Positions 12,901 through 24,491 of a stretch of 64,000 bases of DNA are shown here, one piece after another (position 1 is the first letter of the stretch; every line of letters begins with the position of its first letter). Position numbers and translations under genes: made by a program. The notes under the pieces were generated by a model. It made no database searches. It worked only from the letters and a program-made list of their open reading frames with translations, and was not told where the DNA came from. This stretch comes from Atrichornis clamosus (lineage: Eukaryota; Chordata; Aves; Passeriformes; Menuridae), in contig WBMZ01014048.1 of the NCBI GenBank assembly GCA_013400975.1, forward strand, positions 62,001-126,000, given 5' to 3'.

Positions 12901-15244
12901 TTTTGCACAAATAAGCTATTAGCCTGATGGTTGCTGTAAAGCATTATACATTGGTTATTCATTAGATCCATATGCATTTGTCTGGTAGATATTCTAAAAT
13001 GTATTCTAATATTCTAAAAAGAAGTACTTTTGAATGTTAAATGATCACTTCATCCTTGCCAAAGATGAAATCAAAGTTTAAATCTTGCTCTTTTACATGC
13101 AGTAAGGGAAATTATATTTTTGGATGTAAATGTAATCACAAGCTTTTGTATTCAAACTATAATGAAAGCATTAAGTAAGTAGGGCATTTCATAATGTTAT
13201 CATAACTTGATATGACTTGGCAAGATCTTCACAAAGCACCGTAGCATTTTAAACGTGGAAATATTTTCCAAGGAAACAAAAGTAATCAACTAAAACTAGT
13301 TTATGAGTTTATAAACATGTGGGCAGATCAAGTGATAAGTATTAGAACTTCACATTGTACCTCCTTTCACTTCCTGATAGTTTTTGCAATTCACAAATAC
13401 AAATTTAAATTGCATCTTTGCATAAGAAATTGTCTGATGGTTCAACCAAAGAACAATTATACTTAAAGCAGATTAAGTGATAGTTTCAATAAATATAGAA
13501 ACATTATTGTTTGAAAACTTAAAAGCTCAGTGAATGAGAAATAATGTTTGCATGTACTGAAAGCCAAGTAAAGAATTTTTAGAACTTTGAGCTAGCGGAG
13601 AAGACAGATGGCCAAATGATTACAGACCATCTAAATCTGAGATCTACATGCAGTAGTACAACACATAGTTTTGTATTTCTCATAAGAAATGGCCAGAGTT
13701 GATATGAGAGAATGGAAAAAAACACATGGTAAGAAAATAATTAAATTTTTTTATCGATTATGCTTTCTCCTTCTGACAGTTTAACAATCTGGATTCAAGA
13801 CTTTTCCCTTTTTTGAGCATGCTGCTTTAGTAGTGGACCTTGTGCCCCTGGGAGTGCCAGCAGTATCCTGTGTCCCTCCTGGCACTTTATTTATATCACT
13901 GGTGTCTAGTTCTTGCTCTCTGTCCAGAACAGGAAACATTTAAAGATTCCTTTAAAAACGGGGGAGGCAACTAAGATGGGATCAGCATGCTGAACAGTTA
14001 ACTCTGCAAGTACTTTAGTGATTTACAGCTTTAGTAGGTGGTCAGATTTCTGCCATTGTTGCCTCTGTCCTCATGCTCATTTCAATTTTACACAACCATG
14101 GAAGGGTAGGAGCTCTGAGTTGTGTTTGAGCAGTCAGCTATTGTGTTGATTTCTGTTCTGCTTTGTCTGTAAGTCCTGAACTTAGGCAATATGTAGCCAC
14201 CCAGCCCAAGGCAGTTGTGCATCCTCAGAAGCAAAAGACAGGCAGCTTTTGAGTCTGTAAGTTCCCCGGGCGAGTTGGGTTTCTGTCTTTTGGTTTAGTT
14301 AGTTTCTCCCTAATACCGTTTCTGTCTACTTGCCAATTTCAGTCAAACTGACAGAATGGAGCTCTTATTGTGTTTAAATTCCTGAAAGGTTTTATAAATA
14401 TGAGTAGGTAGGGAAGGCCAAATAAGTAATACTACTTGACTTGCCAGGGGATGAGCCTGTCTGTTCTCAGTCTGAATATGACAAAGAACTTCTTGCTTGT
14501 CTTGCCTGTTCTGGTACTTAGTAGGGAGGGATATGTGTGCATGTGGGATAAGGGAGACTACATGAGATGAAACATGCAGGAGAACTGTAGTTATTTTCAG
14601 AAGAACTTGTAAAACAAATAATGGTGGGGAATCTGAGATTACTTTCATGCAAAACTGTGGAGACGGAATGAAGAACCTAAGAAACCAGTTTTCTGATTAT
14701 ATTTAGGAATACATGGTGACTTTATACATAGCTTAACCTGAGATTTAGTAGTGTCCAAGTATACAATTAAAAGATATTTTTCCTTATGTGCCTCAGATAC
14801 ATACTATTTTAAGCAACATTGATCCAGGCAGAGGACTAGTTTTGTTTTAGAGTGAAGAGTTAAATATACTGTGATTTTTTCCTAATAATACTTCCATGAG
14901 CCAAATCACTAATAAAATCAATTGAAACCTTTAATTAACATCTCCAATTTAATCAGCTTGCTTTTATAGCTTTGTGGAGCTTATTGTAACATGAAAAATC
15001 TATTGTCAAGTTGGAATGCTTGTAATTAAAGACAAGTAATACAGGGCATTTTATTGTGTATTTATAAACATATATGTATAATCCAAATTAAAAATCTCTG
15101 GAGCCACTTGATTATGAATACTGTTCTCTGGTATTGATCTCTCATTCCAGTGCTTTGTTTCAAATTTATAGTTACTGCAGTAACTGTCACTTTTAATGGA
15201 GAAATACAATAGAAGAGTTGGGCTTTCTACTGTACAAGTAATGC
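9991..15244. other. Probable KLHL5 5' intron, nothing recognised
   Basis: This is 5 kb of AT-rich sequence downstream of the GC-rich block. The short open frames (for example at 10145-10377 and 10926-11168) lack splice sites with phase agreement and show no family resemblance. No CR1 fragment, tandem array or RNA gene was recognised. Confidence 0.45.
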
Positions 15245-15727
15245 ATTGGGGTTCCCAGCATAGGAAGGACATTGACTTGTAGGAGCAAGTCCAGAGTAGG
15301 GCCACCAAGTTGATTAGAGGGATGGAGCACTTCTCTTATGAGGAAAGACTGAGAGAATTGGGATTGTTCAGCCTGGAGGAGAGAAGGCTTAGAGGTGACC
15401 AATTTGCGACCTTCCAGTACCTGAAGAGAGCCTACAGGAAAGATGGAGAGATGTAGTGATAGGATGAGGGGGAACGGCTTTAAAATGGAAGAGATTAGGT
15501 TTAGATTAGATATTAAGAAGAAATAATTTACCATGGGGGTGGTGAGGTGCTGGAACAGGGCCTGTAGAAAATGTGGATGCCCCATCCCTGGAAGTGTTCA
15601 CAGCCAGGTTGATGGGGAGCTCTGAGCAACCTGGTCTTGTGGAAGGTGTCCCTACCCATGGCAGGGGAGTTGGAACTGGATGATCTTTAAGGTCCCTTCC
15701 AAACAAACCTTTCTATGAGTCTAGAAT
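15245..15727 (+). mobile_element. CR1 LINE fragment, 3' end, sense to KLHL5
   Basis: The plus strand reads through the conserved end of the CR1 reverse-transcriptase frame and 3' untranslated region. Landmarks are GAGCAAGTCCAGAG, GAGGAAAGACTGAGAGAATT, TTCAGCCTGGAGGAGAGAAG, then GATGCCCCATCCCTGGAAGT, and the terminal GATCTTTAAGGTCCCTTCCAA followed by a degenerate TTCTATGAGTCTAG tail. The element is 5'-truncated, as usual for CR1. It has a small internal deletion at about 15440-15455. The frame is broken. Confidence 0.93.
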
Positions 15728-16650
15728 TCTGTATCTGTCAGCTACTAGTCTAATTATAAACAGGATTATTTGTTGGTATGACTCACAAGTCCTTAATCAT
15801 AATATACTCTTTTAAAAATCTCTGCTATAATACCTGTATTTAATAGAAATCAAGATAATTTCTTTGTGTGACACTTCTTGCATAGTCATTGCTTCATCTC
15901 TGTTCCATGAACTGTATAAGGAGCAATCATCACTGGTAAGCTGAATTGGAAGAATGCTGTTCTGTACCATACTGTTATATTAAAGTACATCATATACATT
16001 TAGAGTTGGCATAGAAAATCTTAATATCATACTGGAGGCGGGAGAACGTGCACACACACACTATCTTTTTGATAATGTTCTAACAAATGCTTCTGAAGTA
16101 TTTCTTTAAAAAGTAAGGCTCTTATTACTTCTTTTATATGCATTAAAAAAATGTTTTATTTAGCATCAGGATGAGAATAACCTATTATGGAGCAACATTT
16201 CCATTCAGTAGCGTGAAACAGTTGTATTGAATTCCTCACCTTCTTTATACCTGGTTGCCAACGTTGGCAGTCATCTGCTTTACTTGTAGGAATCCTAATC
16301 ACAAACTGGCAGTAGATCAAAATGTTTTCCTTTTTATCTTCTAACCTTGATATTACCAAAATGGTTTCTTTCTATTCAGACTTTACTCTTAACGCTCTGA
16401 TGGCATAAAGGCACTTATTTAGTCAATGTAAGTACACAAATAGAATTAGGATGATAGATTATGTTGCTTTTGTGTTATTTGTATGGTAAGTGCAGATTGT
16501 TTTTAATGAAAATAATTTTTTACTTGCCATACCCAGCCATTCCTGCGGAGTTGGTCTGTGGAAGGAACATGAGTAAGTCCATGGACTAAGTAGATGATGG
16601 TTAACTAGGTATTTGATTTCTCTTTTGCCACCTTACAAACAAATCAGTGT
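15728..16650. other. Sequence between two CR1 fragments, nothing recognised
   Basis: AT-rich intronic or 5'-flanking sequence. The minus-strand open frame at 16156-16359 has no splice context and no recognisable product. Confidence 0.4.
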
Positions 16651-17585
16651 TTCACAGAATCACAGAATGTTTGAGACTGAAAAGGACCTCTGGAGGTCAT
16701 TTGGTCCACCTTCATCCCTGCTCAGGTGGGGTCTCCAAGAGCAAGTTGCCCAGGACCATGTCCAGACAGCTTTTGGTATCTTTAAGGATGTAGACCCCAT
16801 AACCTTTCTGGGCAACCTGTAGTCAGTCATCCTCACAGTGAAAAAATGTTTACTCGTATTTGAGTAGTTACCTATTGACTCTTGTCCTGTCACTGGACAC
16901 TTCCAAAAGAACCTTGGCTGTTTTGTTTGCGCCTTTCCTTCAGTTATTTGTGCATGCTAATGAGACCCCCCTGAGTCTTCTCCAGACTAAACAGTCCCAG
17001 TTCTCTCAGACTTTCATCAGAGATGCTCCAGGCCCTGCATCATTTTAGTGGATCCTCTTTGAACACTCTCTCCAGTATGGCCATATTCTCTCGTATATGG
17101 GAGCCCAGAACTGGACACAGCACTCGAGGAGTGGCCTCACCAGTGCTGAAGAGAGGGGAAGGATCGCTACCTTGACTTGCTGGCAGCCCTCCTAATGCAG
17201 GCCAGGGTACCATTAGCCTTCTCTGCTGCATGGTCACACTGCTGGTTCATGCTCAACTTGGTGGCCACCAGGTCCTTTCCTGCAAAGTTGCTTTCCTGCT
17301 ATGTGGCCCAGAGCATGGAGTTGTTCCTTCCCCAGCGCAGGATTTTGCACTTCCTTTTGCTGAACTTGATGAAGTTCTGAAGGCTGATGTTGCTGGTGAA
17401 GACAGAGTCAGAGGACATTCAGTACCTCAGCCTTTCCCATATGCCATGTCACCAGGACCCTGCCCCATTCAGCAGCAGGCCCACATTTTCCCTAGGCTTT
17501 CTTTTGTTACCTGTGTACCTACACAGGTTCTTCATATTGCCTGTGATGTCCCTTCTGAGATTCAATTCCAGGTGGGCAAATGGTG
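16651..17585 (-). mobile_element. CR1 LINE fragment, antisense to KLHL5
   Basis: On the plus strand the element begins with its reversed tail (CACAGAATCACAGAATGTTT) and continues AGGACCTCTGGAGGTCATTT. It then follows the usual antisense order: CTCTTGTCCTGTCACTGGAC, CTCCAGACTAAACAGTCCCA, GGAGCCCAGAACTGGACACA and GTGGCCTCACCAGTGCTGAA. It extends further into the reverse-transcriptase part than most copies here, at about 930 bases. Stops and frameshifts interrupt the reading frame. Confidence 0.93.
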
Positions 17586-20500
17586 GTAGAAATCTTTATA
17601 TTGAGAAGACTTTTATGAGAAACACTGTTTGACATCTGCAATGTTATGCCGAATTGGGTTCTTAAAATGTCATAAGTGCAACATTGATTCTTAAAACAAA
17701 ATGAAAGTTGTTTTTCATATTTATAAGAGACATTATGATTCTCATAAATGCTAATTTTGATACTTACAAACTTTGATATGATTCTAATAAGTGTTCTGCC
17801 TTTTAGTGTGATGGTTTTTGGTTTTACACTTTGATCATTTGTGTTACCTTTCTGTGAACCCTGTTTTCTGCAACATTATTTTTGAGTTGCCATGATTAAT
17901 TGTGCACAAAGAATTCCAGATGAGATCACACCATTTGTTTTATAAATATGTAATAAGATATGATATCCTCATATACCTTACACAACTTAAAGTCTTAGCT
18001 GGGGGTGGGCTGTTAATTGAAACTGCTAATTAAACAGAAGTCCTCCCTGAGAGAGAAATGAATCCCTTGAGGTGTCTTTTGGTGTTAAATGGTTCATGTA
18101 GAATGCTGAAGTCTCTGTCTTGAAATACGTTGCTTCAGTAGCTGTGGCATTGCATAGCTTGACATTTATATAAAGTGTAAACTTTTCGCCCACAGACCTC
18201 TATGTATTTCTCTTAGAAGTTTGTGTAGTCTGGCATGGAGCACTATGTTGCATTACCTAATCACTTGCAAATCTGCTTCTTCACTGGTTTTTTTACTGTA
18301 TCATAACCTGGTGGGTTTTTATACGATGCTTAATGTGTGAATACTTGTACTTTCTTGCCAAACGAGCATCCGCTCTGCTATTGACCATTGTAGTGTTGTC
18401 CTTTACCCATTTTTCTGTGAGTTTTTGAGGAAATCTGAATGCTTCATGGTGAAATAATGCTGCTGCTTGGAAAAATATTGTCCTTAGTTTTCCTGCAGAT
18501 TTACTTACAAAAGGAAACTGTCTCCTTGTTACTTTGTTTGCATTTGCCGCAATCTTTCAATCTGTCCTCTATGGTCTTTTGTAACTTTATTAAGCAATAC
18601 TTTCCCAAGCTGTTTCTAAAGAATGGCTTTGCTTTCGGCAGGACTTTTTAAAATATCTGCAGAACAGTGACATTTCTAGAGGAGGTGATTTGTGCTGCAC
18701 TGTTACTGTCTCCAGACTGATGACCACTGTGTTTCCATTAGAATTGGTAGTACCAGTATTGCTGGAGTGTATGAACTGGAAATCTTTTGCTTGTCTTTAC
18801 CCTGTGTGTTGCTACTTGACCCTTTTGGTAGAGAAAACTGGTTCTGTATTTTGAGAGACTGTTCCTTCACAGTGTTGTCCATCTTTTATTACAAGTAAAT
18901 TTTAACTTAAAAACCACATTGGACCTGATGGATTCAGAGTGCGGATTTTTTGAGAGTGAATAAGTTTACTGTGCTGTTTCCTTAGGAATAGCTCTACTCT
19001 ATGGCTTTACTTGTAGATGGTGCAGTTCCTGATAATGCTTCAGTATTAATCAAATAAAGCAATGCTAATGTTTTAATGTTAAAGAAATACAAATGTCTTG
19101 GATCACAACTTCTGTTGTGTGTGAACCAGTAAGATACTTGAACTGGGATCTGATAATGTAGTCTTGTATTGCATACGGAAATCTGTCTTGTTCCCCCTCT
19201 AATCCGCCCTTAGCTGAACAAAATAAACAGCAAACCAGGCTGTTGTTCTGTACAAGTCTTTTTATGCTATTGTTAAGCCGACTGCTCCAAAGCCAGTGTA
19301 TCAAGGGAAGTGTACAATGCAAAGTGGCAGAAAGTTGCAATGTAGTACCAGTAATTTGGCTACAGCTCATTTCTGCCAGTCAGAGCAATGAATTGAAGTA
19401 TATAGAGTCAGTAGCTGTAGGATATTTTCCTCTCTTTCTTCTGGGTGAACTGTGCTGTAGCTGCTGATGCAAGGCACTTTTCACATAACCATGAACCAGA
19501 AGTGTTTGCATTTATAAAAAACTTCAGGATAGGAAGTTGTTATTGTTTTATAGAATCATGAAGCATTAACATAGCAATCTTCCTGAAGTCTTTGTTGAGT
19601 TATTTCTGTAACTTTGGATCTGGAACACAGGAATAGGGAAGAAAAAAGAAAGTAAACATTTAACACTTCTAACATAAGCATAGTTAAAAGCCGAATTGCA
19701 CTTCGGAGTTCACCTACAGCAGTTTTCTTTAAGCAGTTATTTTACTGCCTCGAACTAATATTTTAAAGTTTGAAAATCCCATTTTTAAAAGTGTTACATT
19801 CTGAATGCCTTTTAATGCTGTAAGTATGCATTTGATTAACTGATGAACATCTTAGGGTCAGTGAACCTTACTTATGTTTTCAAATACACATCTAGGATCA
19901 CTAACATTGACAATATTACTTTTTCACACCTTAATGGGTCTAGTTATATCTAAAATGTATCTTTTTATATTTAATGCTTTTGTTAAGCAGTATTTTTTCA
20001 AGAAAAACACAACTCCTGCAGTCACAGCAAAGACTTTATGTAATTATTTTGACATTTATATTCTTAATTGACACTTAAAAGGATCATTAATATCTTCTCA
20101 GGACTAGCTGAACTTTTATGCTCCTTTTTAAAACTCATTTGACACACTAAATACCTTGAAAATATTATATCTGAGTTGCCTTGAAGTTGAATGGTGAAAG
20201 GTTTTGGAGCCAAATCATAGTAGTGACAGGAAAAATGTTACCATTAAATGCAGTGTTATGATTCAGGTCTTGAAAGTGCCTCAGAAAAGTATTCCATAAA
20301 CATATTTGTTTATTTGAAAACTTGATTGGTTTCCTTTGGCAAGAAAAAGGAAAAATCGTAATGAATAAAAGTACTAGTGATATTATTTCTCAGGGATGCC
20401 CTCTAAATGTTAAGTACACCTTCTCTCCAAATATACAGTAGAAGTATCTTAGGAGTAAAATTGTTCAAATTTTAACTGGTTATGCTAGATTGCAATCTTC

Positions 20501-23500
20501 CTTTAACACTTATATGAAAAAACATATATAATATCAAAGAATGTCAGTGTAGTAAAGTTTTTGGTTAGTAAAAAAAGAATATTTTTTATCTCTGTGGAGA
20601 TAAACTTTCTTAAGATTTTGAAAAGAGCAATTCATAAAGCTGTCATGCTATGTTCTTGGTGTTTCCTATTTGAACAGTTGCAGGTGTAACATACAGCATG
20701 CATTTAGATCTTTTCTTTTTGTTCACAAGCCAGAATCTGGGAAACTGTCCCCCACTGCTAACTGCAGGGATTTATAGCTTTGTGAAGCTCTTCATGTGAG
20801 AGAAATTATGTACTTAAATGTTCATGTGTTCCACTCAAAGGAATATCAGTCTGCTCAATTAAAAATCAGTGTTCTCAAAACTGTTTTCACAGTAAGCTTG
20901 TACAACCTCATTAATATGAACAGAATTATGTTCTCAGAGGTGACAGTGACAGTGTACTATATTTGAAATGTTGTTTTGATTCACCACAAAATAGAAGCTG
21001 CAACAGTGCCTAAGGTCAGAAAAAATGGAAATACTCACTGTTGTTTTGTCAATAAATGCAAACTTTTGCCTTAGTAAATGAAAAAATATTCCAGAATCCT
21101 TGCCAAGTCTTTGTATACTGTGCTTAACTAAGATGGGTTTTAGCAAGTTTCTCAGAAATATGTTAGTGCATTAGCAAATTTTCTGATGGGAGGCCGTAAA
21201 GGGTGGGCATTTGGGTTTGTGAGCACTAATCACCAGATGAGATGTGAAAGATGAGGTTTGGATGATCCTAGTAAGTGGAAGTCTTAACGGTTCATCATTT
21301 GAGATCTCTTCAAAAGTCTTTTAACTCCCAGCAGGGGATCTGACAAAAGCTATTACAGTATTCATAGTAATAAAGATTGTCCAGAACAAGAGGACTTCAG
21401 TTATTTCTGAGGAATACTGTCAATTTAAGCTGAAGAATTAACTGGCACTTGTCTTATCTTGACATCTGTAATACAAATGTGTATGTAATTCCTATGAAAC
21501 AGAGAAATATTTTAGATACTTATGCAGTCTGTTTTAGAACTGTAATTTTGAGAGTGTATAGAGGAGCAAGAGTTTGTGTAATCCAGAAAAATGAAAGAGA
21601 ATAGAAAACAGTTTTGTGTTTTGGTCTGTTAAAACTGCAGCACATTTTGTTTTCTAATCTCTGTTTGAACCCACAGCTTCACAGCCAAAGAAAAGCAGTA
21701 ATTGGGTTGTATTTGCCAGTAAACCAATGAAAAGTGCTGAAAAAGCACTAGGATCGGCAAATCTGCCACTGTCTTAGTAGGCTTGTATTGGGACAGCTTG
21801 AATTTTAAATGAGTCTGTTATACAGGAATGAGGATCCAGGTCACTGCTTATGTATAATGGATTTACCATACTAGCAGAAATAAAGGTATTTAAAGCTTAC
21901 TTTTTGTAGTTACATAGATAATTAAAATATTACTGCTTTGATGAATGTTAAGAAATACACTGATTGCTTGTCCTGCTTCTTCACCTTTGATGAATACCTG
22001 GCACCAATACAAAACGTAGGGAGAGGATAAATAAAAATAGGCTGTCTTGTTTTTACTTCTTAAGCCTTACTCCAGTTTCGCTCAACTTGCAGTTACACAA
22101 ATGATGGTATCTGAACACTACAGTTTTAACAATTAGCTGTATGTGTACAAGATGTGTAGGGTCTGCATGTCATATCGTTTTGGTTAAACATCCATACAAT
22201 TTTCGTGCTGATATATTAAATCATTAATCCTTTCTTAAATATTTCCTGGTCTTTCGATGTTTAAATCCCCAGCAAAGATGGTAACAGCTTTAGAGAGTTA
22301 CCTACTTCATCATCTTGCCTCCCAAGTATCTTCAGCTGTCTTCTGGATATGCTGCAAAAGTCTTTGTATTTGAATTCTAGTAGGCCAGGATGCCAGCAAG
22401 GTACACACTCTGAAATGCAGTATGTCTTTGTGGAAACAGGTGGAATGAAGTTTCTGTAGAAATGAGCTTTGCTAGCATTTGTGAGAAGCACTTGGATAAA
22501 TAACTCTGTTCTGGGCAATGATGAGTGAGCTTTCCAGATTAAAACTAGCATTTTCAGCATTGTGTTTCTTAAGAAAATCATAAAAAGAAATTATTTACTC
22601 CTGGCATTGAGTTTGAAACAGAGTGTTTGGGTTTTGGGTGGTAAAATTTGGCACTGTTCAAGTTTTTGTATGGACTCTGCATATAGCTTGTTTTAGAGAA
22701 TACTGCAGGTATCCTAATTACAAGATTCCATATTTTGACATTCATTGTGTTTGTCTGAGAGAGAGTGACTCACATTTGGTGAAAACTGTAGGGTAGTAAA
22801 GAAATACTTCTTGTAAATTTGTTGCATATATATCCTGGAGAGTTGAACAGACTAACTGAACTGTAAAGTTTGTAAACAGCTCTCTTTATCAAGGACTGAT
22901 AAAATCCAGTGCCTCTTTGTTGTTCTAAAATTGTTATGATGATTTGCATGTTACTGAAATTAACCTCAGCATTTTATACTTAACTAGCTTCATATGTCAG
23001 AGAGGAAGTAGGCAGTTTTTAATGGGAATTGTAAATTGTTCGTTGTAAATTTTGTGCTTTTGGGCCTCTGTTCCTCATTTGAGTAAAAACTTTTGCTGGA
23101 TATTTTAAGATATTAATTACCTATCCTAAAGGTAGTTCTGTCTCAAAAGTATGCATCTCTCTTTTTCACTGTTCCATCACAGTACTTGTAACCTGATCTG
23201 GAACAGCTGATAGTATATGATTAGAAATAAGCCTTTTGAGCAGCTGTGTTAAGTTGTTTATTTTGCAGGGGCTTGTCTGGTGTCTTGCAGAGTGACTGAT
23301 TGGCTTTTTCTTGCTTTCTCTCTCAGTGATGTATAAGTGAATGGAAACCATTAGCTCATTTCAGATAGAAACTTTTGGTTACTGCAGACCTAGATTTGAA
23401 TCAAAGCACATCAAGATGAAAGGCTTTATAACCCCCACTACTAGTCCCTTGAGCCTTCCAAGGCTGTTCTTGTCCTTTTTAGGTTAGTACGTGCCCTGTA

Positions 23501-23990
23501 ATTGGAAAAAGAATTATTTACAGTTCAGTTTCTCCCCAGCATAATCAGTTATCTTTGGGTTGGTTTTAAGTCTTTTCTGTAAATTTATTTTTTAGCAGTG
23601 TGAAAGGAAGTCCATTTGATTTTTGTGGTTTTTTTCTCCTCTGTAGTAGCAAGAGTTAACAGAATAAGAAGCAGAGATTCTAAGATGCAGTATAGGAATT
23701 GCTGCCATTTGTGGTTTAAGAAAAGGGGATGGTATTCAGCTCCTGAAAGGGCTTTAATAAATATTGTTTGGTGTTTTTGAAAGCTAATGGTCAGAGAAGA
23801 GCAACAGAAACAGCCTCGGAGCTCTTAGGGTAAACTGATTAGCATTTTTCCTGATGGAAGTGATTGTTTCACCTCCTGTTTTATCTCAGCATTTTTCACT
23901 GTCTGTTGCCTTTTGTTTATATTCAAATGACATACCGTTCAAGAAGCCTTTTTTTGTGTGATTGCAATGCTTTCTCCCCTCCTTCTGTAG
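17586..23990. other. Probable KLHL5 5' intron, nothing recognised
   Basis: 6.4 kb of AT-rich sequence ends in a strong polypyrimidine tract and acceptor (TTTCTCCCCTCCTTCTGTAG at 23971-23990). I see no exon, transposable element or RNA gene that I can support. The short open frames here are not accompanied by splice sites or family motifs. Confidence 0.4.
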
Positions 23991-24114
23991 AAAATCTGCT
24001 TGCCACAGACAGGCAGAGCATGTGTTTCTCTTGTCTTGGTTGGGTGCACAAATCTTCTTTTATGTGTGCTGCTTCTTACCCTGTTGCCTAGACGATCGCT
24101 GGGTTTCACTAAGA
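23991..24114 (+). other. KLHL5: KLHL5 5' untranslated or leader segment of the first coding exon
   Basis: The acceptor at 23989-23990 follows a long pyrimidine tract, so the coding exon probably starts at 23991 when spliced to an upstream exon. In the KLHL5 frame this segment is open: a TGA lies at 23959-23961 and no stop follows, but there is also no ATG before 24115. It can therefore be untranslated, or it can encode a leader if an upstream exon supplies the start. The translated leader would be hydrophobic (for example GAQIFFYVCCFLPCC) and ends CLDDRWVSLR directly before the main start. The human long isoform has a related CLDD..VSLR end. Confidence 0.55.
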
Positions 24115-24491
24115 ATGTCTGGTTCTCGTAAAGAGTTTGACGTGAAGCAGATTTTAAAAATCAGATGGAGGTGGTTTGGTCATCAGGCATCAGCCCCTAA
24201 CTCTGCAATTGAAAACCACCAGGGAGACTTCTGGAATAGAGGACAAAATGTAACAACTGGTGGCACAAAGTTTTTAGATTCAGGTAACTTACCTTTATCA
24301 TCAGTTGGTTACAGAAGGTCCATCCAACAGGATTTCCAGAATTCACCTCTTTGGCCAATGGCATCCACCTCAGAAATCCCTACATTTGAATTCTCAGCAG
24401 AAGACTGCGGAGGTGCACGTTGGCTTGACAGACAAGAAACAGATGATAGAGCAAGTGAAGAAGAAAATGAATCGGACAGCAGTTCGTGCAG
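24115..24491 (+). CDS. KLHL5: KLHL5 coding exon 1 (N-terminal extension)
   Basis: Encodes residues 1-125 plus two bases of codon 126. The start [20 protein letters not shown] is a recognisable KLHL5 N-terminus. It is basic and aromatic at first and then low in predicted structure. It ends in an acidic, serine-rich stretch ([11 protein letters not shown]), a plausible casein-kinase-2-type target by composition only. The donor is TGCAG|GTTAATT at 24491/24492, a weak +3/+4 match, but the phase and the next exon confirm it: the split codon AG+A gives Arg followed by TSNSN. Start context is AAGAATGT, with A at -3. Confidence 0.93.

Noticed and set aside
23962..24114. Extension of KLHL5 upstream to 23962 as a translated start
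   Set aside because: The codon at 23962-23964 is TTG, preceded directly by a TGA. There is no ATG in this frame before 24115, so a start at 23962 is not supported in a vertebrate gene.
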